A DNA stretch of 64,000 nucleotides from Naumovozyma dairenensis CBS 421 (Eukaryota > Ascomycota > Saccharomycetes > Saccharomycetales > Saccharomycetaceae). Positions 32,058 through 42,736 of this stretch are shown here, piece after piece. The stretch lies in the NCBI RefSeq assembly GCF_000227115.2, contig NC_016487.1:722485-786484 (forward strand), given 5' to 3'. The translations under genes and the position numbers were made by a program. Position 1 is the stretch's first letter. Each line of letters opens with the position of its first letter. Under the pieces are notes generated by a model that worked only from the letters and a program-made list of their open reading frames with translations, did not search any database and was not told the DNA's origin.

Positions 32058-34934
32058 TTAATTGTTTGGAACCATGCTTATTAATTGATTAACATTATTT
32101 TGCAAATTCATTGGTAATTGGGTTAAAAGAACAGGTGAATTGGCCAAGTATTTTTTCAAATTTTCAATAATATACAATTTAACCCCATTAGTTAAATCAA
32201 TTTCTGGTAATGGATCAAATGGTTTTTCTGAAACACTAACTAATTTACTAAATGATGAACCGAAAGTAGAAATTTCTTCAAGATTATCCATATCAATAAA
32301 ATCATCTTTCAAATTAGCAACACTTTCTGATACAGTAGTCTTAATTATAGTCTCTAAGGTTATTGGAATCAAATTAGCATATTTACTATTGAAAATGGAA
32401 CCATTAATAAACATTTGTAACATACCAACCAATGCAATTTTACGATCTAGCAAATTACCGATTGTAGGTAAAGAAGTGATGACGAAATTATTCCATATTT
32501 GTTGAAATAATCCATCTTGAACTTCATCAATAAATTGAACAACAAAATCTGGTCCTAATTTAATGGAAAGCATACCTAGAAATACTGTTAATTTTTTAAC
32601 ATACCTTTCAGTCTTGGAACTTTGTAAACGTTGTAATAATAAAGTGGCAATTTGTTTCAAAAATGGTTTTAAACGACTTTCAATATCAATACTCAACAAT
32701 ATATCATCTAATAGTTCAAATCCATAAATTTCATAAGCTTTAGAAGCGATTAATCTTTGGAAAACACCAAGAACAGGAACTAAATCTGGAAAAATGGATG
32801 CATCCTTCTTAATGAAACCCTTTAATAATCTAACAACAGCTGGGACATTACCTTTCAATTCCCAAACAGTTGGTGACAAAATCGGTTGAGATAATTGCTT
32901 TATATTATCTGGAATGGTATCCATTCGTTCCACACTGAATGCTATTAATTGGAAAATGTATGGAATAAATTCTTGAATATCTTCTGATAAGATATGTAAG
33001 AATGATGGCATCATTCTTTCCATTAATAATGGTAATAATTGGGTAGATGTGAAATATAATATTACACCAATAGATTCAAAGGTATAATGTGAAAATCTTG
33101 GATTTGATGGATTCTTAGCAATTATATTAACAATAGTTAATAATTCATTAATCAAATCAGGATATATGGATTCTACTGTAGATTCTGCAGTCTGTAGGAC
33201 TCTGAACACGGCCCTCATTAAGAATTCATTTTCTGCTAATTTTTCGGGAGAAACACCTTGGTTTGTAATTAAACTTAATAAATTCTTCAATAAAATCTCC
33301 GAACTACCAGTCAAATCATTTTTATTGAATAGTAAAATATTTGAGGTATTGGATTCTCTTCTTGTCAATATTCTTTCAATGGTGACAGCTGCATATGTAT
33401 AAACAACGTATTCATCACTTTGTAAGAAATTGGCCAATATCGGTAGAAGTTCAATTAGTTGAGGTTTATTTAATTGATTTCTAAAAGTATAAATAAATTT
33501 GATTGCGTCAACTCTTTGAATTGGATGGAAAACTTGACCAGATAAATCGATAAGAACATGTTCTGAGAAAAATTCTACCACATTTAACAAACTATTCGTC
33601 GATGAAACACCAGTAGTTGTTATATTACCTTCAATAGCTAACACGGTAAATAAATAAACATAAAGATCTTTATATTTCCATTTTTCACTTGGATTAGATT
33701 GATATTGTTCCAAGATTTGTTTCATATGAACCATGAAAATGTTAGTTACTAATTGTTCATTTTTATCCTTTAATTCCCTTAAAAAATCTGTACAAGCTCT
33801 TCTTCTTGTGTCAGTATCTGAACCTTCTAAATCTCTACGAATATATTCAATTGGATCGTCTTCAAATAATTCCACATCGGACTCACGTAATGTAACGTTA
33901 GGCAATATAATCTGTTGAATGATATCATTCATTGCACTTTCATTATTAAAGATTTCAAAATATCTAGCATTCCTTGATACAGCAGTCAAGAAAGCTAATG
34001 ATTTGGAAACCAAGATATCAAATTTTGGTTCAGTAGATGTAGAGGTCAATAAATGCCACGTAATTTCAATAAATTTGTTTATCATTGGACCAAAGACATC
34101 TTCGTATCTTGTTGTGTATAATTGGACTACTTCCTGGATAGAAGATTTAACTTTAGTGAGAATACTTGCCTCTTCAGTTTCATCTGGATCTTCTAATAAT
34201 GGATTATTATAGGCCAAGTATTTATGAAGGATACCCATACCTGTCTCTAGGTTATCTTCAAAAAATTCAGGTATATCTTGACAATTGAAATCGTAATATA
34301 ATTTAGTCAAGATTAATAACACGTCAAAGGCTAGGTTTAGTTTAGCTACATTATCGTGATTTTGAGAAATTTCTTGATCAATGGTTTTCAATAGATTCAT
34401 GAATGGTTCAGTGAAGACATCCAAGACCAATTTAATTTCCAAAAACAATTCGTCCGATCTGAATAATGGTCTCCATCTTTTAAAGATGGAATGTGCTACT
34501 GTAAGGACACCTTTATTTGTCACCATATCATCTGTAGACAATCTTGAAGCCATATCACTTAATAAAGTTGGCCAATTGTTTGGGAAATCAGAATCTGCAA
34601 TGACAGATACAGCTTCACCGATTTGGACTTGCAAATTCCCAGGTAAGGTAATCATTAATGGAACAATTTCCTTCTTAATTAATTCAACATCATTCGAAGA
34701 GATGATATGATTACCATTTTCATCGATCCATTTTCTCTTTACGAAATTTTTGAAGAACAAAGCACCTGCCAATCTTGTAGATATTGGAATATTTGTAGAT
34801 GCTACTACATGCAATAAGGTCAATCCGAAGCCATTTTGATTTTCTAATGATCTCAAGCTTCTCTCAGCTGATTTAGCCGTCCCAGCAATCACTGATTGAG
34901 AAAGATAATTGGAGATAGTTTCTAGATCAGACAT
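32058..34934 (-). CDS. CSE1: Importin-alpha re-exporter CSE1 (exportin-2/CAS)
   Basis: A 958-residue karyopherin that returns importin-alpha (Srp1) to the cytoplasm with Ran-GTP. The N-terminal importin-beta domain (RSLRSLENQNGFGLTLLHVV, then RLAGALFFKNFVKRKW) is followed by HEAT repeats and the Cse1 central region with RDLEGSDTDTRRRACTDFLR, a hallmark of the family. Length is nearly identical to S. cerevisiae Cse1 (960). Start ATG at 34932-34934. Synteny between HAP2 and DOC1 supports the call. Confidence 0.97.
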   Translation of the reverse strand: MSDLETISNYLSQSVIAGTAKSAERSLRSLENQNGFGLTLLHVVASTNIPISTRLAGALFFKNFVKRKWIDENGNHIISSNDVELIKKEIVPLMITLPGNLQVQIGEAVSVIADSDFPNNWPTLLSDMASRLSTDDMVTNKGVLTVAHSIFKRWRPLFRSDELFLEIKLVLDVFTEPFMNLLKTIDQEISQNHDNVAKLNLAFDVLLILTKLYYDFNCQDIPEFFEDNLETGMGILHKYLAYNNPLLEDPDETEEASILTKVKSSIQEVVQLYTTRYEDVFGPMINKFIEITWHLLTSTSTEPKFDILVSKSLAFLTAVSRNARYFEIFNNESAMNDIIQQIILPNVTLRESDVELFEDDPIEYIRRDLEGSDTDTRRRACTDFLRELKDKNEQLVTNIFMVHMKQILEQYQSNPSEKWKYKDLYVYLFTVLAIEGNITTTGVSSTNSLLNVVEFFSEHVLIDLSGQVFHPIQRVDAIKFIYTFRNQLNKPQLIELLPILANFLQSDEYVVYTYAAVTIERILTRRESNTSNILLFNKNDLTGSSEILLKNLLSLITNQGVSPEKLAENEFLMRAVFRVLQTAESTVESIYPDLINELLTIVNIIAKNPSNPRFSHYTFESIGVILYFTSTQLLPLLMERMMPSFLHILSEDIQEFIPYIFQLIAFSVERMDTIPDNIKQLSQPILSPTVWELKGNVPAVVRLLKGFIKKDASIFPDLVPVLGVFQRLIASKAYEIYGFELLDDILLSIDIESRLKPFLKQIATLLLQRLQSSKTERYVKKLTVFLGMLSIKLGPDFVVQFIDEVQDGLFQQIWNNFVITSLPTIGNLLDRKIALVGMLQMFINGSIFNSKYANLIPITLETIIKTTVSESVANLKDDFIDMDNLEEISTFGSSFSKLVSVSEKPFDPLPEIDLTNGVKLYIIENLKKYLANSPVLLTQLPMNLQNNVNQLISMVPNN

Positions 34935-35480
34935 CAGCCAAAAAAATATAAACTAGATTCTGTAATTGCCCCCGCCCTTCTAGAATACTTGAAAGACTTG
35001 ATTAAATGTTAGATTAGTTCCCAATATACATTGTCATCTTACCAAATTACTGTGCAAAAATGATTAACTATTTTTTCTCTTGTTAGTAATTTTTTTTCCA
35101 GTAAAAATTTCATATCCGAATTAAAAAGGACGACAGTATATAAATATTAACAGGAAGACAATTGTAAGTAAGTAATAAATATAAAATTGAAAAGCCCTTG
35201 GGTATGGTCATAGCCCAGTATTCGTATGAGAAGATTGCTATATAGTATGCAAATAAATAATATTTCACTATCTTAAAAATACTTTTTAGTATCATTAAGA
35301 GAATCGCGTAAACTTTATGGCGTATACAGTACACCACTCATATCCCTTAAATGGATAAGCTCGTATCCATTACATATAAGCATAGTCTGAATATATTCTT
35401 AAATAACAGAAACTATCTGCATCAAATAGAGCCTGTAAGTACGCGAAGGAATACGTGGAAGGGATATGTTATATGATTGC
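34935..35480. other. CSE1 promoter and DOC1 3' region
   Basis: AT-rich, 546 bp, same-strand neighbours on both sides. The open frame on the minus strand at 35110-35337 has no supporting feature. No other element is seen. Confidence 0.4.
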
Positions 35481-36251
35481 TTATTTTAAGGGAAATGCGT
35501 TTAAAAAATTATTTTCCATTGTGGAAGTCTTTAACCATCCATCCATCTCCACGGATTTCTTGTTTGCCTTTGCCAATATTTTCATTCCTCTTAAATGTGT
35601 ATCTTTCCCATGTTCAAAATTAAATGGGAATTCAAACCGAAGGAACCGGCAATTCAATTCTGTCACGGTCACCTCCATATCCACACATCTTGCGGTATCA
35701 GTTGGTATCAAAAACCATCCATTCACACTTTGAATTATTACATGTACAAAAAGCCTACAATCATTAGGACCGTTTCCGTAATAAATTTTTATTTCTCTCG
35801 GTGTGTATGATTCATCCTGAAATTGGGAGAGATAAAATGCAAGATATTTCAAGTTCATGAACTTGCTAAAATAGATATCCATTCTATGTGGTTGTTTACC
35901 GTCACTTTGCCAATACGAGTTAGGATCATGGTTCAATGCATTTTCAATCGGAAAATTTACCTTCGTTGATGACGGTTTCCAATATGCTAGATGTGTGACA
36001 TCCGTTGTATCTTCTTTTTCTTCCATTCTGTGTATCCCATCTGAAAACCTTTGCTTTATCACATCAGCATCAATAGCCTCATATGATATAGTATTGGAAT
36101 ATAACAGTTTTATTGAGGCAGAATGATCCTCATTCATTTTGGCATCGTCACACAACATTAATGTGTTTTTCACCACATCACTCTCATTTGGGTCTAGAAA
36201 ACTCGTCGGGGTTAACTTGTCAAGAATGGCAAGTAACTTTGATTCATCCAT
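35481..36251 (-). CDS. DOC1: Anaphase-promoting complex subunit DOC1 (APC10)
   Basis: A 256-residue processivity factor of the APC/C that helps hold D-box substrates together with the co-activator. The DOC beta-sandwich covers about 90-235: AYWKPSSTKVNFPIENALNH, SYWQSDGKQPHRMDIYFSKF, YLAFYLSQFQDESYTPREIK and a C-terminal FLRFEFPFNFEHGKDTHLRG. Length is close to S. cerevisiae (250 residues). The C-terminus is NAFPLK, so the classic Ile-Arg tail that docks on Cdc27 in some orthologues is not visible. Start ATG at 36249-36251. Confidence 0.95.
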   Translation of the reverse strand: MDESKLLAILDKLTPTSFLDPNESDVVKNTLMLCDDAKMNEDHSASIKLLYSNTISYEAIDADVIKQRFSDGIHRMEEKEDTTDVTHLAYWKPSSTKVNFPIENALNHDPNSYWQSDGKQPHRMDIYFSKFMNLKYLAFYLSQFQDESYTPREIKIYYGNGPNDCRLFVHVIIQSVNGWFLIPTDTARCVDMEVTVTELNCRFLRFEFPFNFEHGKDTHLRGMKILAKANKKSVEMDGWLKTSTMENNFLNAFPLK

Positions 36252-36720
36252 TGAATGTTAATGTAAGTTGCTTTGGGCCATCCCTATGGTTGGTTCTTTT
36301 GAACAAATCTCATTGAACTAATCTAGTCTATTCTCTGTTTTCACAAGAACTCAACTTTATAAACTGTCAGTGTAACTAACTGTACGTAAAAGAGACGCCG
36401 CCCGGAACACTAATTATAAATAACGTCAACTATTTAGAAGCATTGCGATTACATCTAGGACATATGATCTATTAAATAATATACAAAGAGGTAGATGATA
36501 TTTCATGAATCTTGAATGGATTGGTTCTTACCTGCTTCCATTAAACCATCGAAGATAAGTTTTGTAATCGTACCTGGATTTCTTTGTGTGCAGGTCCTCC
36601 ATTGTCGTCATGATAACACACCAGGTGTAACGGAATTATATTACAGAGACAGTCTGTACATTAGCTCAATTGCTTTGTGGCATATTATCTCTTCTTTGAA
36701 ATAGTAATGACAGTTTATTA
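36252..36720. other. DOC1 promoter; KAP114 and YGL242C absent
   Basis: In S. cerevisiae KAP114 and YGL242C lie between DOC1 and TAD1. Only 469 bp remain here and neither gene is present. A short plus-strand open run ending at 36704 is not recognisably ankyrin-like. Confidence 0.6.
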
Positions 36721-37881
36721 CTATGGCAAGCAATCATCTTCTTGTGTGGAAATCCATCCATCAGGGGACATTTTAGATCTTGTGTAATCGATTAATTTCC
36801 GACGTTCATGTTGTGACTGTTTGAAATCTAAATATGACATTTGGGAATATTTTGGTTCGATCTCTTTAAAAATTTGCCATTGAGAGAATCGACTAACTAA
36901 AGTTTCACAATTTTTCCTCAATGGCTTATTCTTCTTCGTATAAGAACCGTTCTTCACACCATTCAATATTGTTTGTTCTATACTATTGCCTTGCCCAATG
37001 AAAACTTTTATTGCTCCTATAGCACTTGGTTCCTGATCACTAGTGTTACGTGTATCCTTAAACTCTTTACTCGTACTTAAATAACATACTTCATGCCGTG
37101 TTCCAACACATCTCTCGAATTGTTTATTAAAACATAGATCAATATCTTCCTTCATCTCTGTTGTCATACCGGGAACAATCATATAGTCTAGATAAACAGG
37201 TTGCTCAAGTAATTGGAATGTAAGACAATTCAGAATTGAAGTATATTGTTTCATGCATAATTTATCGGAACAAGATTTTGATTTTGTAAGTTGAGAATCC
37301 AATCTTCCTGGTTTCGTTCTTACATATCCCTTCTTATTGAAATTCAATCGTCCTCGTAAAATTGTCTTATTGTCCTGGTTAATATATTGAATACTATCTT
37401 CATCCTTTATTGCAAGTTCTTCGGGAGCAATATCTCTTTCTTTTAGCATCCTCATACTAATATCACCACACGGAAGCTGTGATATATAAAGTGCAATTTT
37501 CAGATTAGATTTAAAACTATAATACTCTGAATCCTTAGAGTGTATAACCAAATCAGTTTCTTCCCCATTTTTCAGCTGATAAATTTGTTGTAATATGACT
37601 GTATTGAATCCTCGAAGGGCTACAATTTCAGCATGACCATCATGTAACATTTTACCACCACTTCTTTCTAATTCCTTATTTGGTAAAGCTTTCACACCTG
37701 TCGCTAAAGAAATAACTCTAAGATCATTCGTATCTGTATTTATAGCAACAATACCAGCAAAGACGGTCCATTCTTTAATGCCATTCGATCTAGCAACTGG
37801 TTTTGAAGAAGATTTTAAAGTATCATATTTTTGTTGAAGAAGGTCAGCTATCCTGTCAGCCAGTTGATGTTCCTGGGCCAT
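36721..37881 (-). CDS. TAD1: tRNA-specific adenosine-37 deaminase TAD1 (ADAT1)
   Basis: A 386-residue enzyme that converts A37 of tRNA-Ala to inosine in eukaryotes. The deaminase zinc site is complete: His83 and Glu85 in DGHAEIVALRG, Cys138 in LPCGDISM, and Cys204 in KSCSDKL. Flanking motifs WTVFAGIVAI and HDGHAE are typical of the ADAT1/ADAR family. S. cerevisiae Tad1 is 400 residues. Start ATG at 37879-37881. It follows DOC1 directly because of the local gene loss. Confidence 0.95.
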   Translation of the reverse strand: MAQEHQLADRIADLLQQKYDTLKSSSKPVARSNGIKEWTVFAGIVAINTDTNDLRVISLATGVKALPNKELERSGGKMLHDGHAEIVALRGFNTVILQQIYQLKNGEETDLVIHSKDSEYYSFKSNLKIALYISQLPCGDISMRMLKERDIAPEELAIKDEDSIQYINQDNKTILRGRLNFNKKGYVRTKPGRLDSQLTKSKSCSDKLCMKQYTSILNCLTFQLLEQPVYLDYMIVPGMTTEMKEDIDLCFNKQFERCVGTRHEVCYLSTSKEFKDTRNTSDQEPSAIGAIKVFIGQGNSIEQTILNGVKNGSYTKKNKPLRKNCETLVSRFSQWQIFKEIEPKYSQMSYLDFKQSQHERRKLIDYTRSKMSPDGWISTQEDDCLP

Positions 37882-38141
37882 TAGTTAAATTCGATAAAAA
37901 ACAGTACATTTATCTCTTGTCTCTGAAAACCTTACCAGCATTGAGTGGCTTCTTCCTGACATTAAATTCCATTCTTTGAGCTATGAAAAATTATATTCAT
38001 ACCATCTACAGAAGAACTTGCCTCGGAACCATATAAAAAAAGATGGAAAACAGTTTTTTACCTGAGGTACAAAAGTTTAACATTATATTCAGAGTCACAT
38101 ATTATATAAGTTATCATAATATATTATTCACTATTACAAGA

Positions 38142-39833
38142 TTAGATATCGAATGTCACATTTATATCCAAGTTTTGTATCAGGTTCTCTAGACCACCTA
38201 AACGTTTGAAACGAGCTAATAGAAGTTCTTTCTCCTTATGTTCATTAAGAGCTTTATTTTCTTGCAATTGTTTTTGTTTGGCTTCAGCCATGGCTTGAGC
38301 CTTCTCATTTTCTTCCTTTTGTACTTCTTGGTAGTAAATCTTTGTTCTAGTTTTCAATCTACTAAACGGATCACTCTTTGAATCGAGCCCATGATCCTCC
38401 TTCTTTATATGTTCAGCATTCCTAATCTTATCCATGTTAACTTTCCTATTCTTTGATGTCAATGCACCTAATTTATTCATACCCAATTGATCATTTTCAT
38501 GATGTTTCTCATAAACAGACATTCTCTTTTCCAAATTTCTCAATTGAGATGAATATTTAGCAACATCTCTTTCATTATTATTTTCACGAGCATAGCGTAG
38601 TTTGTCTTTCAATACTGTTTTCTCTAAGACAGCATTAGTACCGGATAATTTCTTATTAAACATCATTCTATTACGAACAATAGCATCGGTCATCTTTGCT
38701 GTTAACGGTTCGGAAACAAATGCTTGGATCTCTTTAGATTTACCTCTGAGAACATGTATCGAAGGTTTGGTTAAATGTGAATTCTCAAGCGCTCTCGTAT
38801 ATCTATCAAATTCCGCTGAAGTGAAGAGTCCATCACTAAAAATATTCATTTGTAAAACTTTTCTATCGTGACCTTGAGTAACACCAAGATACTGGTTAGT
38901 GAAAAAATCACCCATTCGATATGGACCTTTCAAGAAAACTTTCTCAATTTTCACCATACGATAAGACGAAATACCTGTACGTCTATCGGTCCCAACATTG
39001 ACTCTACCATAACAACCCTTTAATAAATCTGAGAAACCTGGATAGAAACAGTATTTTGCAATAAATGAACGCCCAACCTTTACCTTATTGAAATCATCTA
39101 ATTCTGCTTCTCTATCAGTTTGTTCTTCAGCCCATTCAACTTCATCTTTATCCATATCATAACTTTTTCTAGTGGCATATGGATTATAATCTTCTTCGTC
39201 TTCTTCTCCCTCTTCTTCGTATTCGCTATCTTCATGTTTATAATTATCGTCTGGAGCATAATCATCTAAATCATCTTCATCTTCTACATCATTATAATCT
39301 TGGTCTCTAGTTTTCCTCTCTCTTTGTTTCTTCAATTGTGAAAGTTTCGATGCCTTCAAGTCAGAATGACCAGTGGCATGAGTAGCTCTGGTAGAAGAAC
39401 GAGTTTTCTTCCCTTCTTCCTCAAGTTCATTTCTTTCTTGTTGTTCTTTGATGTTTCTTTGACGTTCTCTAAACAATTTTCTTTCTTGATATTTCCTCAT
39501 AACTTGGGATCTTTCAAACAGCAAAGTTTCACGCTCCATTTCTGGTAAAGATTCCAAATGTTCACGATCATCTTCATCTTTATATTTATTTTCTAATGGG
39601 AAGGGATTAGGTTCATCGATTTCTTCTTCTTCACTTTGATTGCCACCATATGGGTTATAATCATCTTCTTCTTCCTCTTCAGCTTCACTGTCAACTTCAA
39701 TTTTCTTTCTTTTAGATCCAACTTGGTCATGATTTTTGGCCCTTTTACCTGACGTTGTTAAAAGTTGTTCATCATCTTCTTCTTCTTCGTCGGCACCGGC
39801 CAAAGCTAGTAAATCTTCATCGATATCAGACAT
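38142..39833 (-). CDS. RTF1: Paf1-complex elongation factor RTF1 (Plus3 domain)
   Basis: A 563-residue Paf1C-associated factor needed for H2B ubiquitination and recruitment through phosphorylated Spt5. The N-terminal 230 residues are highly acidic with repeated DYNPY motifs and include the histone-modification region. The Plus3 domain (about 240-365) shows [34 protein letters not shown] and [13 protein letters not shown] charged helical C-terminus follows. Length matches S. cerevisiae (558). Start ATG at 39831-39833. Confidence 0.97.
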   Translation of the reverse strand: MSDIDEDLLALAGADEEEEDDEQLLTTSGKRAKNHDQVGSKRKKIEVDSEAEEEEEDDYNPYGGNQSEEEEIDEPNPFPLENKYKDEDDREHLESLPEMERETLLFERSQVMRKYQERKLFRERQRNIKEQQERNELEEEGKKTRSSTRATHATGHSDLKASKLSQLKKQRERKTRDQDYNDVEDEDDLDDYAPDDNYKHEDSEYEEEGEEDEEDYNPYATRKSYDMDKDEVEWAEEQTDREAELDDFNKVKVGRSFIAKYCFYPGFSDLLKGCYGRVNVGTDRRTGISSYRMVKIEKVFLKGPYRMGDFFTNQYLGVTQGHDRKVLQMNIFSDGLFTSAEFDRYTRALENSHLTKPSIHVLRGKSKEIQAFVSEPLTAKMTDAIVRNRMMFNKKLSGTNAVLEKTVLKDKLRYARENNNERDVAKYSSQLRNLEKRMSVYEKHHENDQLGMNKLGALTSKNRKVNMDKIRNAEHIKKEDHGLDSKSDPFSRLKTRTKIYYQEVQKEENEKAQAMAEAKQKQLQENKALNEHKEKELLLARFKRLGGLENLIQNLDINVTFDI

Positions 39834-40202
39834 GTTCGTTTATTATGAAGGTTGGTTTTATATGATAATTATTTGATGGTATAGAATAATCTATTGATGA
39901 GCTTTTTCTTGGCCATGAAGGAAGTTATTATTCATTTCCATATGCTATGCTATGATTGTTTTTATCTACAATGACATGTTTTCCAAATCTTTCATGCTTA
40001 TCCATATTTTTATGAGGAAAAGAACCAAAACACCCGTGCGTCACTATGTATTTTGTAAGCTGTCCGCCATAGAAGAAGAAGATCAGATTTTACTGAAGTG
40101 ATGCAGCAATTGAGAGTCAAATAGATAATCTATTATCGATTACGAAAATCTAGATACATTATATATATTATTTAGAAACTCTCTATATGATAAGCTTACT
40201 CA
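39834..40202. other. RTF1 promoter and GUS1 3' region
   Basis: AT-rich intergenic DNA with same-strand neighbours. No gene or repeat is seen. Confidence 0.4.
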
Positions 40203-42332
40203 TTATTTTTTGGCACCGTACTTGTTGACGGATTTACCATCTGGAATGGTGAAGAAGACATACGGCTTACCATCCTTTGCTACAGCATCTAATCTGTAGT
40301 AACCCTTTCTTTCGAATTGAATAATATCACCGACTTTCATATCTTTGACATTCAAATCAGCAATAGCAGATGTGTGGAATTCAGTGGTTGGAGTTAGGAA
40401 GTCTTCGAAACTTTCGTCTTCTTCTAACTTATCTTTGCTAATTAAATGATCAAAATCAACCAAATCGACTGGAACAACATCTTCGGTATCAGCTAACCAC
40501 GTTAACTTATGTTTGGTCTTCTTGAAGTCACCATCTAGATGTAACTTACCAACCATAGAACCATCAGCATTTTTCTTTGTGATAATAACATTACCCCAAT
40601 CCATCATAGTGACTTCTTCATTTTCTTCAATTAGATCAGCATCTGCTTTGTCGATAACGATATCCTTATAATAAATAACCTTCTTTTCACCAACTGCAGG
40701 GTTTTTCTTGTGTTTAGGTTTCATTTCAGTCTTTGGAGTTTGTGGAACATCATCACCTTCTAAATGAATCTTAACTGGGTCGACAATCGCAGTATGTCTT
40801 GCGGCAACTGGATCAATGACCTTCTTGTTAAAAGCCCAAATCAAATTCCATTCCAAATTAATAACATTTCTAGATGGACCTTGAGATAAAACAAAGTTTC
40901 TTAAACCTTCAACAGTCATACCTCTTCTTCTAACACCTCTGACAGTAGGGAATCTTGGATCATCCCAGTTAGACACTAAACCCTTGTCGACCATCCATTG
41001 CAACTTTCTCTTAGATAACAAAGTTCTAACAAAGTTAACACGAGCAAAATCCCAAATATGAACTTTTCTTAAGTTCATGGCATCTAACATCCAGTCATAT
41101 TGAGCATTACGATCTCTGTATTCAATGGTACGTAAAGCATGAGTAACACCTTCCAAAGAATCGACAATTGGAACACAGAAATCATAGGTTGGGTACATCT
41201 TCCAAGTAGTACCAGTTCTATGATGAGGAGTTAGGTTACATCTATAAATAACTGGATCTCTTAAAGTCTTGTTCAAAGCCTTGTAATCAATTTTAGCACG
41301 AACACAATTTTTCAAACCTTCTTCAGTTCCGTTCTTCATTTCTTCATTGAAGATTCTTAAATTTTCTTCAACAGAACGATCTCTTCTTGCAGAGGCAATA
41401 CCATCCATACGTTCTTCTCTCATCTTTTCAGTTGGAGTGTCATCACAGTAAGCCTTACCTTCTTTGATCATCTTAACACACAATTCATACATTTGTTGGA
41501 AATAATCAGAAGAATATGTGATTCTGTCACCCTTAATACCTAACAACTCCAAATCTTCTAAGATGGAATCTTGAAACTCTTCCTTTTCCTTAGATGGATT
41601 AGTATCATCGAATCTAATGATTAATTTACCTTTATAAGCTTGAGCAAAGTATTGATTTAAGATAGCTGCTTTAGCGTGTCCGATATGTAAGTATCCAGAT
41701 GGTTCAGGTGGGAAACGTGTAACCACTTCACCCATCTTGGCATCTGGTAAATCAATTTCAAAATTGGCCTTATGAGTTTCCTTTTTCTTACCCGAATTGG
41801 AAACTTTCTTCAGTTCTTGTAAAGATTTGGTTAATGATTCATGGACAGAACCAAAAGTTGGATCCATTTCCAAAAGACTGTACCAACGAGAAACGTTGAC
41901 ATCAACTTTATTTTTAAGGATAGAACCACACATACCATTGGATCTCAAAGCACCCCAGCAAGCGATATCAGCAGCAGAGTACTTCAACCCACCTAAGATA
42001 AAAGTTCTTAAGTTCAATTGAGCATCTAATTTACCCAAGGATTCAGATAATTTTTGGAAATTCTTAACGACAAGTTCTTCGTTAGCAATTTTAGTCCATT
42101 CAGCAACGGCATCTTTGTTACTTTCGGTGAAAATTTCTGGGAATCCTTCAATGATTTTCAAGAAAGTGGAATCAGAAGATCCATTAAAAACTGATGGAGC
42201 AGACTTCTTATCGTCTACGAATTGAATATCAATTGAAGTTGGTTTAGCATCATTGATGATACGAGCAGCAATTAAATCACCATAGGCGACAACTGGTGCC
42301 TTACCGTTAATAACTAACGTATTAGCAGACAT
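40203..42332 (-). CDS. GUS1: Cytosolic glutamyl-tRNA synthetase GUS1
   Basis: A 709-residue class I synthetase. Residues 1-160 form the GST-like domain that binds Arc1. The catalytic core starts with RFPPEPSGYLHIGHAKAA (HIGH motif, near 215), continues with RFDDTNPSKE, and contains the second signature as VRTLLSKRKLQWMVDKG (KMSKS equivalent). The anticodon-binding beta-barrels follow in the GlnRS-type arrangement of eukaryotic GluRS. Length is nearly the same as S. cerevisiae (708). Start ATG at 42330-42332. Codon use is strongly biased, as for a highly expressed gene. Confidence 0.98.
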   Translation of the reverse strand: MSANTLVINGKAPVVAYGDLIAARIINDAKPTSIDIQFVDDKKSAPSVFNGSSDSTFLKIIEGFPEIFTESNKDAVAEWTKIANEELVVKNFQKLSESLGKLDAQLNLRTFILGGLKYSAADIACWGALRSNGMCGSILKNKVDVNVSRWYSLLEMDPTFGSVHESLTKSLQELKKVSNSGKKKETHKANFEIDLPDAKMGEVVTRFPPEPSGYLHIGHAKAAILNQYFAQAYKGKLIIRFDDTNPSKEKEEFQDSILEDLELLGIKGDRITYSSDYFQQMYELCVKMIKEGKAYCDDTPTEKMREERMDGIASARRDRSVEENLRIFNEEMKNGTEEGLKNCVRAKIDYKALNKTLRDPVIYRCNLTPHHRTGTTWKMYPTYDFCVPIVDSLEGVTHALRTIEYRDRNAQYDWMLDAMNLRKVHIWDFARVNFVRTLLSKRKLQWMVDKGLVSNWDDPRFPTVRGVRRRGMTVEGLRNFVLSQGPSRNVINLEWNLIWAFNKKVIDPVAARHTAIVDPVKIHLEGDDVPQTPKTEMKPKHKKNPAVGEKKVIYYKDIVIDKADADLIEENEEVTMMDWGNVIITKKNADGSMVGKLHLDGDFKKTKHKLTWLADTEDVVPVDLVDFDHLISKDKLEEDESFEDFLTPTTEFHTSAIADLNVKDMKVGDIIQFERKGYYRLDAVAKDGKPYVFFTIPDGKSVNKYGAKK

Positions 42333-42736
42333 TATTGGAGAAAATGACTTGACTCTTTAAGAAAGCAATTCTAAATAAAATAAAAACAAAAAACTAAATC
42401 ATTATTTGATAAGAATCCGATTATGAAGTGGTTTTTCTTATTATTAAAAAAGATAAATCACCTTCATTGAATGTTAAAAAAACGTTTGATGTTAGAAAAA
42501 GCTGCCAGAAAAATTTAAAAAAATGTCGCTAAATACGTTGCAATGATATTGAAAAATTTCAGTCAAAAACATCAACAAAGGCAGAAAGATAATAAACTTC
42601 CTCGAATCGAATCAAGAAGTTATATAGTAAAGGAAGTATTCAGGTAGCTTTTGTATTGAGACGGTTTCGTTGTTTATCATTATTATTATTTTTTTCCGGT
42701 TTATTTCTTTCTCCCTTCGATATCGCCAAGATTAAA
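42333..42736. other. Divergent GUS1/RAI1 promoter
   Basis: AT-rich with several A-runs near GUS1 and T-runs before RAI1. The RAI1 frame is open upstream of its ATG, but that part starts with TTG and lacks similarity. Confidence 0.5.

Noticed and set aside
36516..36704. Possible relic of YGL242C (ankyrin protein)
   Set aside because: The open run contains no ankyrin consensus; a few chance matches are not enough.
42656..42736. Hydrophobic N-terminal extension of RAI1 resembling a signal peptide
   Set aside because: It begins at TTG, contains no ATG, and the family N-terminus starts at 42737.
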